Shown in pieces: positions 53,643-62,607 of a DNA stretch of 64,000 nt. How positions within the stretch are numbered: the first letter of the stretch is position 1; the number at the start of each line of letters is the position of its first letter. Below the pieces are notes generated by a model that saw only the letters and a program-made list of their open reading frames with translations, was not told where the DNA came from and made no database searches. Both the position numbers and the translations under genes were made by a program. The DNA comes from Chromohalobacter canadensis (lineage in GTDB: Bacteria; Pseudomonadota; Gammaproteobacteria; Pseudomonadales; Halomonadaceae), in the NCBI RefSeq assembly GCF_034479555.1, contig NZ_CP140151.1, forward strand, positions 2,232,001-2,296,000, in the 5' to 3' direction.

Positions 53643-54266
53643 CTAGGCTGAGGAATCGAGCCGGGTAAGCTGCCCCTTGAGGCGCGAGGTCAGCGCGCTC
53701 AGGTCGCTGTCGCGCTCTCGTGGCCAGGCGATGCTGAGCGTCACGCCGTCGGCTTCGTAATCGGCGCTTTCGATGAGGGCATCCTGCGTGGCGAGCCACT
53801 CGCGGGCAATGGCCTCGCCGGCGAAATCGATGCGTATCCGCAGCATTCTGCGCTCGATGAAGGGGCGCCGTGGCAGGCCTTCGAGCGCCTGGACGACCGC
53901 CTGCGTATAGGCGCGGACCAAGCCGCCGGTGCCTAGCTTGGTGCCGCCGAAGTAACGAATCACCACGCAGCCGACCTGCCCCAGCCCCGAGCCTTCCAGT
54001 GCCTGATACATGGGTCGCCCCGCGGTGCCCCCGGGCTCGCCGTCGTCGGAAAAGCCGATGGCGTTCTGCTCACCAGGGGCACCAGCGATATAAGCCGTGC
54101 AGTGATGGCTAGCGTTGGGATGAGCCGCCCGCGCTTGCGCCAACAATGCGTCGAAACTGGCGATATCGGGGATGAAAGCCGTCCAGATAATGAAGCGGCT
54201 TTTCTCGATTTCGATCTCGTGGTAGCGATGCTCGCCGGATGCCAGGTCGGGAATCGCGTAGCGCAT
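53643..54266 (-). CDS. yigZ: YigZ/IMPACT-family protein
   Basis: A 207-residue protein of the IMPACT family. The N-terminal domain has SRFIIWTAFIP, HHCTAYIAG, GFSDDGEPGGTAGRPMYQAL and VIRYFGGTKLGTGGLVRAYTQAV, all diagnostic. A C-terminal ferredoxin-like domain follows. Bacterial members have been linked to translation or ribosome-related processes but have no settled function. Its ATG overlaps the stop of the upstream LexA-like gene by 1 nt (TGATG), so the two are translationally coupled. Confidence 0.94.
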   Translation of the reverse strand: MRYAIPDLASGEHRYHEIEIEKSRFIIWTAFIPDIASFDALLAQARAAHPNASHHCTAYIAGAPGEQNAIGFSDDGEPGGTAGRPMYQALEGSGLGQVGCVVIRYFGGTKLGTGGLVRAYTQAVVQALEGLPRRPFIERRMLRIRIDFAGEAIAREWLATQDALIESADYEADGVTLSIAWPRERDSDLSALTSRLKGQLTRLDSSA

Positions 54267-54739
54267 CAGTGACTCGTGGCCGCGTGACGCATCACACCCA
54301 TCACCAGGCCCAGCACTTGTACATCGTCGTTCTTGAGATAGATGGGCGGCATATCATCGTTGGCGGGTTGCAGGCGCACACCGGATTTCTCGATGTAAAG
54401 CCGCTTGAGCGTGACTTCTTGGTTGTTGATCTGTACCACGGCGGTTTCACCGTTCTCGGCGGACTCGAAGCGCTCGATGATGATGATGTCGCCATCGAAG
54501 ATGTTGCTGTCGATCATCGAATCGCCGCGCACGCGCAAAGCGTAGGTGTTGCGTCGCACCATGCGCGACGGCACATGGATGGCCTCGTCGTCGAGGCAGG
54601 CCTCCATGGGCAGACCGGCGGCGACTACGCCCAGCAAGGGAATCTCGACGAAATCGGTGGCGTCGATCTCTTCCCAGGCGGCGTCCGATAGTGGCAGGTT
54701 TGGCAGGCGCTGCAGATAGTGCGGCGTAACGTGCGACAT
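54266..54739 (-). CDS. LexA/UmuD-like S24 autoprotease without a DNA-binding domain
   Basis: 157 residues from ATG 54739 (AGGGAG/GAGAGG upstream); an ATG at 54811 is in frame but poor. The protein is an S24 peptidase domain with a short N-terminal arm of about 30 residues and no helix-turn-helix. Likely self-cleavage is at Ala41-Gly42 (GVVAAGLP), with catalytic Ser74 (RGDSM) and Lys112 (VTLKRL); spacings resemble LexA and UmuD. The sequence around the site is closer to LexA than UmuD, and no umuC follows. There is no LexA box upstream. Overlaps yigZ (TGATG). Function unknown. Confidence 0.82.
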   Translation of the reverse strand: MSHVTPHYLQRLPNLPLSDAAWEEIDATDFVEIPLLGVVAAGLPMEACLDDEAIHVPSRMVRRNTYALRVRGDSMIDSNIFDGDIIIIERFESAENGETAVVQINNQEVTLKRLYIEKSGVRLQPANDDMPPIYLKNDDVQVLGLVMGVMRHAATSH

Positions 54740-54920
54740 GACCCTCTCCCTCGGATGATCCTTCGGCATCATAGCAAGGCGGGGCGAAGCGGCAAATCCC
54801 GCTGGCAGCATGGAGTTGGTAAAGGGGCTTGGGCCACGCCCGCGCCTCGGATAGACTGCGGGCTCTCATGCATGGCTCGAGTATCGGGCCGCGACTCATC
54901 CTGAGGAATTCCGGCAGCGC

Positions 54921-57900
54921 ATGCGCCTCACGTCCATCAAACTGGTCGGCTTCAAGTCGTTCGTCGATGCGGTCAATGTGCCGTTCGCCGGCAACATGAC
55001 CGCCATCGTCGGCCCCAATGGCTGCGGCAAGTCGAACATCATCGATGCCGTGCGCTGGGTGATGGGTGAATCCTCCGCCAAGACGCTGCGCGGCGAGTCG
55101 ATGACCGATGTCATCTTCAACGGTTCTACTGGACGCTCGCCGGTGGGACAGGCGTCCATCGAGCTGGTCTTCGACAACAGTGACGGGACCATGGGCGGCG
55201 CTTACGCCCAGTACGCCGAAATTTCCGTCAAGCGCCAGGTCACCCGCGACAGCCAATCCAATTATTTCTTCAATGGCCAGAAGTGCCGACGTCGCGATAT
55301 TTCCGATCTCTTCCTGGGCACGGGGCTGGGGCCGCGTTCCTACGCCATCATCGGGCAGGGCATGATTTCGCGGTTGGTCGAGGCGCGCCCCGAGGAGTTG
55401 CGCTCGACACTGGAGGAAGCGGCAGGTGTTTCCAAGTACAAGGAACGCCGACGAGAAACCGAGAATCGCCTGCGCCGCACTCAGGAGAATCTCGACCGCC
55501 TCGACGACATTCGCGAAGAGCTCGACAAGCAGCTCGAGCGTCTGAAGCGTCAGGCGGATGCCGCGCGGCGCTACCAGACTCTGAAAGACGAGGAATATCG
55601 CCTCAAGGGCGAGCTGGCGTTGCTGCGCACGCGGGCGTTTCGGACCCAGCAGCAGACCCAGGAACAGCACGTCCGCGAGCTGGAAAATCAGGTCGAGCAC
55701 GAAATCCTCGGCCAGCGCCAATGCGAAAGTCGTTTGGAAGAATCGCGGCTGGCGCATGATGAGGTCGCCGCCGAGCTGGAGACCCATCAGGCCCGCTTCT
55801 ATGAGACCGGTGCCGAGATAGCGCGGATCGAGCAGTCCATCGAGCATGCGCGTTCGCGCGATCAGCAACTCGCCCAGGATATCGAGGACGCACGCCGCGA
55901 ACTGAGCGAACTCGAACAGCTGGGGTCCCAGGACGACGAGCGTCGCGCGGCTCTGGATGAACGTCTGGAGAGCATCGCCCCCGAGCTTGAAGAGGCTCAG
56001 GAAACGCTGGAGATGCTGCAGGAATCTCTGGACGCCGCTGACGAAGACGCCGCCACCGCGCAACAAGAGTGGGAGCGTTTCAACGAAAGCGATCGTGATG
56101 TGGCGCACGGGGCCGAGCGTGCCCAGGATGACGTTCGTCGCCTCGAAAATACCATCGCCGAGCTTGATGACCAGATCGGCAAGCGTCGCCAGCAACGCCA
56201 GGAACTGCCCGATGTCGAGGCATTGCGCGGCGAGCGCGGTGAGCTGCGCGAGCAACTCGAGGCGCTGGATCTCGATCAGGAAGCGCTGGAAAGTCAACGT
56301 GAGCTCCTGCAGCAACAACGCGAGGACGCCCAGACACGCCTCGACGAAGCAGCAGCCCAGCGCGACACCCAGCGTTCGCAGCTGAGCCGCCTGCAGGGCG
56401 AGCTGGCATCGGTGGAGGCCTTGCTCGATGCCGCCTTGACCGATGACGACGCCGCCCTGGAGTCGCATCTCGCACACCACGGCCTGGCCGAGGCCCCGCG
56501 CCTGGCCGAACGGCTGGAAGTCGCCGCGCCTTGGGAGACGGTCGTAGCCTGGGCCCTGGCGCCGTGGCTCAAGGCGCGGCTCGCGACGACGGCCGTCATG
56601 GCCGAGATCGTCGCCGACGCCCCGCCTGCTGAATTGGCCTTGTTGGGGGGCGATGGCGTGGCGCCGGTTACCGGCACATTGGGGGCGCAGGTCGACGGTG
56701 CCGGGGCACTGGGCACTTGGCTCAACGGCATTCACTGCGCTGCCGATGAGGATGCCGCCTGGGCGATGCATGTGCGCTTGGCGGCGGACGAGAGCGTGAT
56801 CACCCCTAGTGGGTTGTGGCTGGGCCCGGATTGGGTACGCCGGCGCGGCGAGTCGGCATCCGATGATGGCGTACTGGTTCAGCGCCGTCGACGCGAGACA
56901 CTGCAGGCCGATATCGCGGCGCTCGAAGCATCGCTCGAGACGCTCGAGGAGACATTGCAGGTCACGCGTGAAGCGGTGGAGCATTCGGCGGCGGAACTCG
57001 AATCGCTGCGTCTTCAAGAGCGTGATCTTGGGCAGCGTCGGCAGCAACTGGCCTCGCGCGAGGCCGGGCTGGCGAGCCGTCTGGAACAGCTTGACGCACG
57101 CTCCCGTGAGCTTGATGACGATGTGGCGCAGCTCGTCGAGCGTCATGCCGAGCGGCGCCTGGAACTCGAGGAAACGCGTGAGCGCTGGCAGGCGGCGATG
57201 AGTGACGTGGACGCCAACAGCCAGACTCGCGAGGCATTGGAAAATCAGCGTCGCGAGGCGCGGGAAAAAGCCCAATCGCTACGCCAGCAAGTCGCGCCTG
57301 CGCGCGAGCGCCAGCAACATCTGGCGATGGAGCGTCAGCGTTTGGAGACGGAGCGCTCAGGGCTCGATCAGCAGCATGCGCGCTCGCGCGATCAGCGCGA
57401 GCGCCTGGCCGAGAAGCTCGCCATGCTCGAAGAGCAGCGCGCCACCTTGCGTGAGCCGGAAGAAGAAACTCGGGAACGGCTCGACGAATTGCTCGACCGC
57501 CGCAGTCGCGAGGAAGCGACGCTCAACGCTTCGCGCGATCGCGCGCATCAATTGGCCGAGACGTTGCGCGACACCGAGGCTGCGCGTCAGCAACACGAGC
57601 GCAATCTCGATGGTCTACGCGGCAAGCTCGAAGAAGCGCGCATGCAGGTGCAGGCCCTGACGCTGAAAGCCGATACGCAGGATGAACACCTCGAAGAGCT
57701 CGGGCACGATGTCGACGCGCTGCGTGAAGGGCTCGATCCCAACGCTACCGAATCGGCGTGGCAGACCCGGCTCGACGAGCTCGGCGACAAGATTCGACGC
57801 CTCGGCGCCATCAACCTGGCGGCCATCGAGGAGTACGACCAGCAGGCCGAGCGTCGCGACTATCTCGAGGCCCAGCATGCCGAATTGAGCGAGGCCATCG

Positions 57901-58415
57901 AGACCCTGGAAAAGGCGATTCGGCGTATCGACCAGGAAACGCGGACGCGTTTCAAGCAGACTTTCGATCAGGTCAATGCCGGCTTCGGCGAGCTTTTTCC
58001 CAAGGTCTTCGGCGGTGGGGCCGCATGGTTGACGCTAACCGGCGACGATTTGCTAGAGACGGGGGTAGCCATCATGGCGCGCCCGCCGGGCAAGAAAAAT
58101 ACCACCATTCATCTCCTCTCGGGGGGAGAAAAAGCATTGACGGCATTGTCGCTGGTATTTGCTATCTTTCAGCTAAACCCGGCGCCATTCTGTATGCTAG
58201 ATGAAGTCGATGCACCGTTGGATGATGCCAACGTGGGACGTTATGCCAAGCTGGTGAAGGAAATGTCCGAGAGTGTTCAGTTCATTTACATCACACACAA
58301 TAAGATTGCCATGGAAGCGGCCGAACGATTGATGGGCGTGACCATGCAGGAAGCCGGGGTATCTCGGCTGGTATCGGTAGGAATTGACGAGGCGGCGACC
58401 CTGGCGGATGCATGA
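54921..58415 (+). CDS. smc: SMC chromosome segregation ATPase
   Basis: A 1164-residue condensin subunit. Walker A GPNGCGKS is at residues 31-38, GPRSYAIIGQGM lies near 135, and long coiled coils rich in Glu/Arg/Gln enclose a hinge region at about 510-660. The C-terminal head has signature HLLSGGEKALTALSLVFAI and Walker B PFCMLDEVDAPLDDANVG. It compacts and segregates DNA with ScpA/ScpB. Gammaproteobacteria have either MukBEF or SMC, so this marks the SMC group. Length and architecture are normal. zipA follows after 197 bp. Confidence 0.96.
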   Translation: MRLTSIKLVGFKSFVDAVNVPFAGNMTAIVGPNGCGKSNIIDAVRWVMGESSAKTLRGESMTDVIFNGSTGRSPVGQASIELVFDNSDGTMGGAYAQYAEISVKRQVTRDSQSNYFFNGQKCRRRDISDLFLGTGLGPRSYAIIGQGMISRLVEARPEELRSTLEEAAGVSKYKERRRETENRLRRTQENLDRLDDIREELDKQLERLKRQADAARRYQTLKDEEYRLKGELALLRTRAFRTQQQTQEQHVRELENQVEHEILGQRQCESRLEESRLAHDEVAAELETHQARFYETGAEIARIEQSIEHARSRDQQLAQDIEDARRELSELEQLGSQDDERRAALDERLESIAPELEEAQETLEMLQESLDAADEDAATAQQEWERFNESDRDVAHGAERAQDDVRRLENTIAELDDQIGKRRQQRQELPDVEALRGERGELREQLEALDLDQEALESQRELLQQQREDAQTRLDEAAAQRDTQRSQLSRLQGELASVEALLDAALTDDDAALESHLAHHGLAEAPRLAERLEVAAPWETVVAWALAPWLKARLATTAVMAEIVADAPPAELALLGGDGVAPVTGTLGAQVDGAGALGTWLNGIHCAADEDAAWAMHVRLAADESVITPSGLWLGPDWVRRRGESASDDGVLVQRRRRETLQADIAALEASLETLEETLQVTREAVEHSAAELESLRLQERDLGQRRQQLASREAGLASRLEQLDARSRELDDDVAQLVERHAERRLELEETRERWQAAMSDVDANSQTREALENQRREAREKAQSLRQQVAPARERQQHLAMERQRLETERSGLDQQHARSRDQRERLAEKLAMLEEQRATLREPEEETRERLDELLDRRSREEATLNASRDRAHQLAETLRDTEAARQQHERNLDGLRGKLEEARMQVQALTLKADTQDEHLEELGHDVDALREGLDPNATESAWQTRLDELGDKIRRLGAINLAAIEEYDQQAERRDYLEAQHAELSEAIETLEKAIRRIDQETRTRFKQTFDQVNAGFGELFPKVFGGGAAWLTLTGDDLLETGVAIMARPPGKKNTTIHLLSGGEKALTALSLVFAIFQLNPAPFCMLDEVDAPLDDANVGRYAKLVKEMSESVQFIYITHNKIAMEAAERLMGVTMQEAGVSRLVSVGIDEAATLADA

Positions 58416-58511
58416 ACGACTTGCAGAAAATCGCCAAAAGGGTTACCAACACTATTGTGTGAGCCTCTACAGGGATATTGAAGGGTGATTGCTCTGAGCT
58501 AAGGGTACTAC

Positions 58512-58541
58512 TTGACATTCAAAAAAAGTGGCCCTTTTTTT
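58512..58541 (+). other. TTGACA plus A7/T7 hairpin between smc and zipA
   Basis: AAAAAAAG (58521-58528) can pair with CTTTTTTT (58534-58541) around TGGCC, which resembles a weak terminator after smc. TTGACA sits just before it at 58512-58517, but no -10 at 16-18 bp is evident. Either reading is tentative. Confidence 0.35.
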
Positions 58542-58612
58542 GTTAATCGCGCTATGCTTCTTCACGAACGAGTTTTAATCATGGCGCCAATAGCGAACAG
58601 GCAAGACGACCC

Positions 58613-59893
58613 ATGGAACTAAGAGAGTGGCTAATCATCCTGGGGTTGGTTCTGGTAACGACCATCGTGATTGACGGTGTGCGTCGGCTCCAGCGCCAGC
58701 GCCGCGTCCCGCGCCTCGACCAGGCAGAGCATAGTCAGGTATCCGAGGGCAGGGACGCCGAGGAAGAGGATCCGGAAAAAGCGGCCCGTGAGGCTGAGGT
58801 CCGGCGGGAGTTGCCCAATGGAGGTGCGCGTGTCGTGCGCGATGCCACCTTCGATCGTAGCGAGGAGCGTGAACCGGTACGGCCGGAATCGCCCTTGCGC
58901 CAGGAGCGAATCCCCGAGGAAAAGCTCAAGCCCAGCGTGCTCAAGCGTGGCCGAGGCAGTGCCTATGAGGGCAATGCGCATCGGGATGATGATGCTCAGG
59001 AGGGCAAGCGTTCCGGCATGCAGGGCATGAAGGATGCCGTGCGTGCAGGGGCTCAGCGTATGAGCGCCTCGGCCCAGCGCTTCACGGCGTCTCGTGACCA
59101 CGATGATGAGCGCGTGACTGATGAGCATCCGCATCACGAACCGACGCTTGAGTCATCATCGGCCCGAGAGCCTGCGCCCGACTCGGCACGCGCCGATGCG
59201 GCGCGTCCAGCAATGGACGAGACGCCGCGGCGTCGTCGCGAGGAAGCGCCTACGCGGCGGGCAATGTCTGACGAGCCACCGGCGGCGCGTGCCACGGATG
59301 AAGAGGCCGAGGAGCCAATGCGTGCCGAGGAGCCAGCGCGTGCCGAGGAACGTACGGCGCACCGCGAGGTGGTCACCGATCACCCGGCGGTAGAGCGTGC
59401 CAAGCGTAATCCGGTGCATGCCGATCGTGCACGCGAGGCCTTGTCCGACGCCGAGGAAGTCATCGTCATCAGCGTCCTGTCACGCGATGAGGCGGGCTTC
59501 CAGGGGCCGGACCTGCTCAATCTGATGCTGGCCTGCGGGTTGCGTTACTGCCATGAAATGGGTGTTTTCCACCGTTTCGAGACCGAGTCGGACGACAGCG
59601 CCTTGCAGTTCACGATGGTCAACGTGCTCAAACCGGGCGTGTTCGATCTCGATGACATGGACGAGTTCGCGACGCCGGGGGTGACGTTCTTGATGCCGTT
59701 GCCCAGCGCGCATGACAGCGCGGCGGCGTTCGAGGCCATGTTCGAAACCGCCATGGTGCTGGTACGCAATCTCAGCGGCGAGCTGAAGGACGAAAACCGC
59801 AGCGTGATGACCGCGCAAACGGTGGAGTTCGCCCGGCAGCGTGTGCAGGAATTCGAGCGCCGCCATCGCCTGCATCGCTATCAGGCGAACTGA
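58613..59893 (+). CDS. zipA: Cell division protein ZipA
   Basis: A 426-residue FtsZ-tethering protein of the divisome. One N-terminal membrane helix (WLIILGLVLVTTIVIDGVRRL) is followed by a basic patch and a long acidic, Glu/Arg/Ala-rich, low-complexity linker (about residues 40-285). The C-terminal ZipA domain runs from EEVIVISVLSRDEAGFQGPDLL to YQAN and forms the FtsZ-binding face. The start is the first ATG that gives the membrane anchor. ligA, usually next in related genomes, is absent here. Confidence 0.95.
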   Translation: MELREWLIILGLVLVTTIVIDGVRRLQRQRRVPRLDQAEHSQVSEGRDAEEEDPEKAAREAEVRRELPNGGARVVRDATFDRSEEREPVRPESPLRQERIPEEKLKPSVLKRGRGSAYEGNAHRDDDAQEGKRSGMQGMKDAVRAGAQRMSASAQRFTASRDHDDERVTDEHPHHEPTLESSSAREPAPDSARADAARPAMDETPRRRREEAPTRRAMSDEPPAARATDEEAEEPMRAEEPARAEERTAHREVVTDHPAVERAKRNPVHADRAREALSDAEEVIVISVLSRDEAGFQGPDLLNLMLACGLRYCHEMGVFHRFETESDDSALQFTMVNVLKPGVFDLDDMDEFATPGVTFLMPLPSAHDSAAAFEAMFETAMVLVRNLSGELKDENRSVMTAQTVEFARQRVQEFERRHRLHRYQAN

Positions 59894-59966
59894 GAGCGTT
59901 AGCGTCGCGATTCTTGCCTGTTCTCGACGCTATCTGTTCTTGAAGACGGCTGTTCTTGAAAGTCAG

Positions 59967-59992
59967 CGGGGCCCTTAGGGGCCTCGTTTTTT
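59967..59992 (+). terminator. Terminator of zipA
   Basis: CGGGGCCC (59967-59974) pairs with GGGCCTCG (59979-59986, one G-T) and is followed by TTTTTT at 59987-59992. Confidence 0.85.
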
Positions 59993-60015
59993 ATGCCCGA
60001 CGATGGCCGATGTCA

Positions 60016-60753
60016 TTATGTCGTGTGCTTAGTCGTCAGGAGCTCTTGCAGGGCGGTCGTATCCAGGCAGCGGTAGGTGAACGAAGGGCGTCCCACCTGA
60101 CCGTAGTGGAAGGACTCACCGAGATAGCCGTGCTCGGTCAGGTATTTCAAATACTTGCGCACCGAGACACGAGACATGCCGGTGGCCGGTATCAGGCTTT
60201 CGGTGGTGAAGGTTTCCTCGTCGATACTCAGAATGGCCTGGGCGATTTGCGCCAATGAAGGCGTCGTCAGCCCCTTGGGCAGCCCATCGCTACGCGTCTG
60301 GCGTGGCCTGACGGGCTGGAAAAGCCGGTCGAGGTCGCGTTGGTCGGCTTGTTCGGGGAGGCGCTCCAGTGTGGCGCGTACGCGTCGGCAGGCATCGACG
60401 GCGACCTTGAAACGCTCGAACTCGAAGGGTTTGACCAGATAATCGCGCACGCCGAGGCGCCGCGCGGCGCGCACGGTCTCGGTCTCGCTGGCGGCGGTGA
60501 TCAGGATGACATCGATGTCGCGGCCCAGCCGCTGCAGGTAACGGACGATTTCCAGCCCGTTGCGGCCGCGCAGATAGACGTCGAGCAGGATGACGTCGAC
60601 GGCGTCGCGCTCCAGCACGTCCAGGGCACCGGGAACATCGCCGCATTGCGCGACCAGCGCGACGTCATCGAGTCGGTTGAGGTATTCGACGTTGAGGCGC
60701 ATGACCATGGGGTCATCCTCGACGATGAGTACTTGCAGTGGCGTATCGCTCAT
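60016..60753 (-). CDS. CitB/DcuR-type response regulator
   Basis: A 245-residue regulator. The receiver has LIVEDDPMVMRLN, phosphoacceptor D58 (VILLDVYLRGRNGL), ITAASETETVRAARRLGVRDYLVKPFEFERF. A helical output domain includes ESLIPATGMSRVSVRKYLKYLTEHG, the CitB/DcuR/DpiA winged-helix pattern. It lies 21 bp after the partner kinase on the same strand. It is expected to activate the divergent 2-hydroxycarboxylate carrier when the kinase detects its substrate. Confidence 0.92.
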   Translation of the reverse strand: MSDTPLQVLIVEDDPMVMRLNVEYLNRLDDVALVAQCGDVPGALDVLERDAVDVILLDVYLRGRNGLEIVRYLQRLGRDIDVILITAASETETVRAARRLGVRDYLVKPFEFERFKVAVDACRRVRATLERLPEQADQRDLDRLFQPVRPRQTRSDGLPKGLTTPSLAQIAQAILSIDEETFTTESLIPATGMSRVSVRKYLKYLTEHGYLGESFHYGQVGRPSFTYRCLDTTALQELLTTKHTT

Positions 60754-60774
60754 GCCGGCGTTCTCATTGCTCGC

Positions 60775-62406
60775 TCAATTCTCGGTGGTGGACGACGAGG
60801 GATAGGGTAGGGCGACTTCGATCAAAGTGCCGCGCCCGGGTTCAGAATACAGGGCCAGGGTACCGTCATGTGCTTCGACATGCTCGCGCACCATCGCCAG
60901 CCCGAGGCCGCGTTGGTGCCCCTTGGACGAGGTGCCGCTGGCGAAGATGTGCTCTCGCATGGCCTCGGGGATGCCGGGGCCGGTGTCCTGTACATGCAGC
61001 GATAGCAGGGCGGCGTCGACGCCCATGGTGAGCGTGACGTGGCGCTCGTGTTGTTCGTCGACGGCATCGAAAGCGTTCTCCAGCAGGTTGCCCAGCACGA
61101 TGACCAGCGTGTGAATCATGGCGGGGTCTTGCGGCGCGGGGATGGCGTCCTCAACGTCCACCGTCAAGGTAATGTCGCGTTCGCGGGCCTCGCTCTGCTT
61201 GCCGAGCAGAAAGCCCGCCAACACCGGCTCGCCGATGCCTTCGACCAGGGACGCCCCCGGCGCGACATGGTGGTCCGCCACGTCGCGCAGGTAGCGGTGC
61301 AGTGCGGGGTATTCCTCGAGTTGCATCAGGCCGAGCATGACATGCAGCTTGTTCTTGAATTCATGCGTCGCTGCGCGCAGAGCTTCGGCGTAACGTCGGA
61401 CGCCGGTCAGCTCCTCGGCGAGCAGACGTACTTCGCTCTTGTCGCGGAAGGTGGCCACTGCCCCGATCACCTGGCCCTGGTGGCGAATCGGCATGCGATT
61501 GGCGAGTAGCGTCTGGCCGTTGATGAAGACTTCCTGGTCAAGCGACGCCTCGCCGCTTTGCAACACATCCGGCAGCCCACTTTGCGGTAGATAGTCGATG
61601 ATTGGCGTGCCCAGTGCCGGCGCTTTCAGGCCCGCTTGCTCTAGCAGCGAGCAGGCGGCAGCGTTGGTCAGGGTAATACGCCCGGCGACATCCACCGCGA
61701 GAATGCCTTCGTGCACCGAGCCGAGAATCGCCTGGCGTTCTTCCACCAGACGCGTGATCTGGTGCGGTTCCAGACCCATCAGCACACGCTTGATGTAACG
61801 GGCCAGCCAGCTGGCACCCAGGGTGCCGAGAATCATTAGAAACGCGATGCCCAGCACCATGTGCAGACGGTTGTCGGACAGACGGGCGCCCAGCGTATCC
61901 AGTGTCACCCCCACCGAGACGGCGCCGAGCACCTCGCCGGCATCATTGCGTACCGGTGCGAAGCCGCGAATGCTGACGCCCAGCGTTCCCTCGGCCCGCG
62001 AGGCATAATGCTCGCCCTGCAGTGCCGGGCCTTCGTCGCCGCCCTGGAAATGCTCACCGATACGCGTTGGGTCGGGGTGCGTGAGACGAATGGCATGGGG
62101 ATTCATCACCACGATGAAGTCCACGTTCAGACGCTGGCGCAAGGCGTCGATTTCCCCCTGAACGTCGCTATCGGCGGCGAAATCGCGCTTTTCTCCTGCG
62201 TCCTCCAGCACGTTGACGACACGCCGTCGCGACGCCACGACCTGGGCGATATCGGTGACACGGGCCGCCTGGGCGTCTTTCTGAGTGTCGCGCAGGGTGG
62301 CATCGAACATCCACAATGCCACGCCCAGCGTAACGATCACCGTCGAGGCGACGAGTAGCGAGATCAGCACATTGAGACGAACTGTCGGCAAGCGGGGCAT
62401 GCGCAT
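60775..62406 (-). CDS. CitA/DcuS-type sensor histidine kinase
   Basis: About 543 residues from ATG 62406 (an ATG at 62400 is equally possible). A membrane helix (VLISLLVASTVIVTLGVALWM) is followed by a periplasmic PAS/CACHE-like domain (residues about 45-160, with VSIRGFAPVRNDAGEVLGAVSVGVTL), a second helix, a cytoplasmic PAS (ILGSVHEGILAVDVAGRITL) and an H-box RAATHEFKNKLHVMLGLMQL typical of the CitA/DcuS group. N-box GNLLENAFDAV, G-box DTGPGIPE and GLGLAMVREHV are intact. The likely ligand is a C4 or C6 carboxylate, by analogy and context. Confidence 0.9.
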   Translation of the reverse strand: MRMPRLPTVRLNVLISLLVASTVIVTLGVALWMFDATLRDTQKDAQAARVTDIAQVVASRRRVVNVLEDAGEKRDFAADSDVQGEIDALRQRLNVDFIVVMNPHAIRLTHPDPTRIGEHFQGGDEGPALQGEHYASRAEGTLGVSIRGFAPVRNDAGEVLGAVSVGVTLDTLGARLSDNRLHMVLGIAFLMILGTLGASWLARYIKRVLMGLEPHQITRLVEERQAILGSVHEGILAVDVAGRITLTNAAACSLLEQAGLKAPALGTPIIDYLPQSGLPDVLQSGEASLDQEVFINGQTLLANRMPIRHQGQVIGAVATFRDKSEVRLLAEELTGVRRYAEALRAATHEFKNKLHVMLGLMQLEEYPALHRYLRDVADHHVAPGASLVEGIGEPVLAGFLLGKQSEARERDITLTVDVEDAIPAPQDPAMIHTLVIVLGNLLENAFDAVDEQHERHVTLTMGVDAALLSLHVQDTGPGIPEAMREHIFASGTSSKGHQRGLGLAMVREHVEAHDGTLALYSEPGRGTLIEVALPYPSSSTTEN

Positions 62407-62607
62407 CGGGCCATATAGGGTGATTTTCGACCTTGGTGTAATACCCAAGCGTGACGTGCTATGCCGGATACAAGGTCGTCGTTTTCAATAATTTCAAAAC
62501 GCTTTAATAAGTTGGCAAAGCTTGGTTCACGGCACGTGCGGCTTATCCTCGGCGGCGTTCACGTTCTCCGCCCGCGCGGGTGGATTCCAACACATGGGAG
62601 CACGCCA

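Noticed and set aside
54447..57275. Very long open frame (about 940 codons) on the minus strand opposite smc
   Set aside because: It is antisense to the well-conserved smc and its upstream region, has a Leu/Gln/Arg-biased composition produced by the GC-rich coiled-coil codons, and shows no family motif.
62505..62530. Possible sigma54 promoter before the 2-hydroxycarboxylate carrier (TTGGCAAAGCTTGG)
   Set aside because: The GG and GC dinucleotides are not at the required 10-bp spacing.
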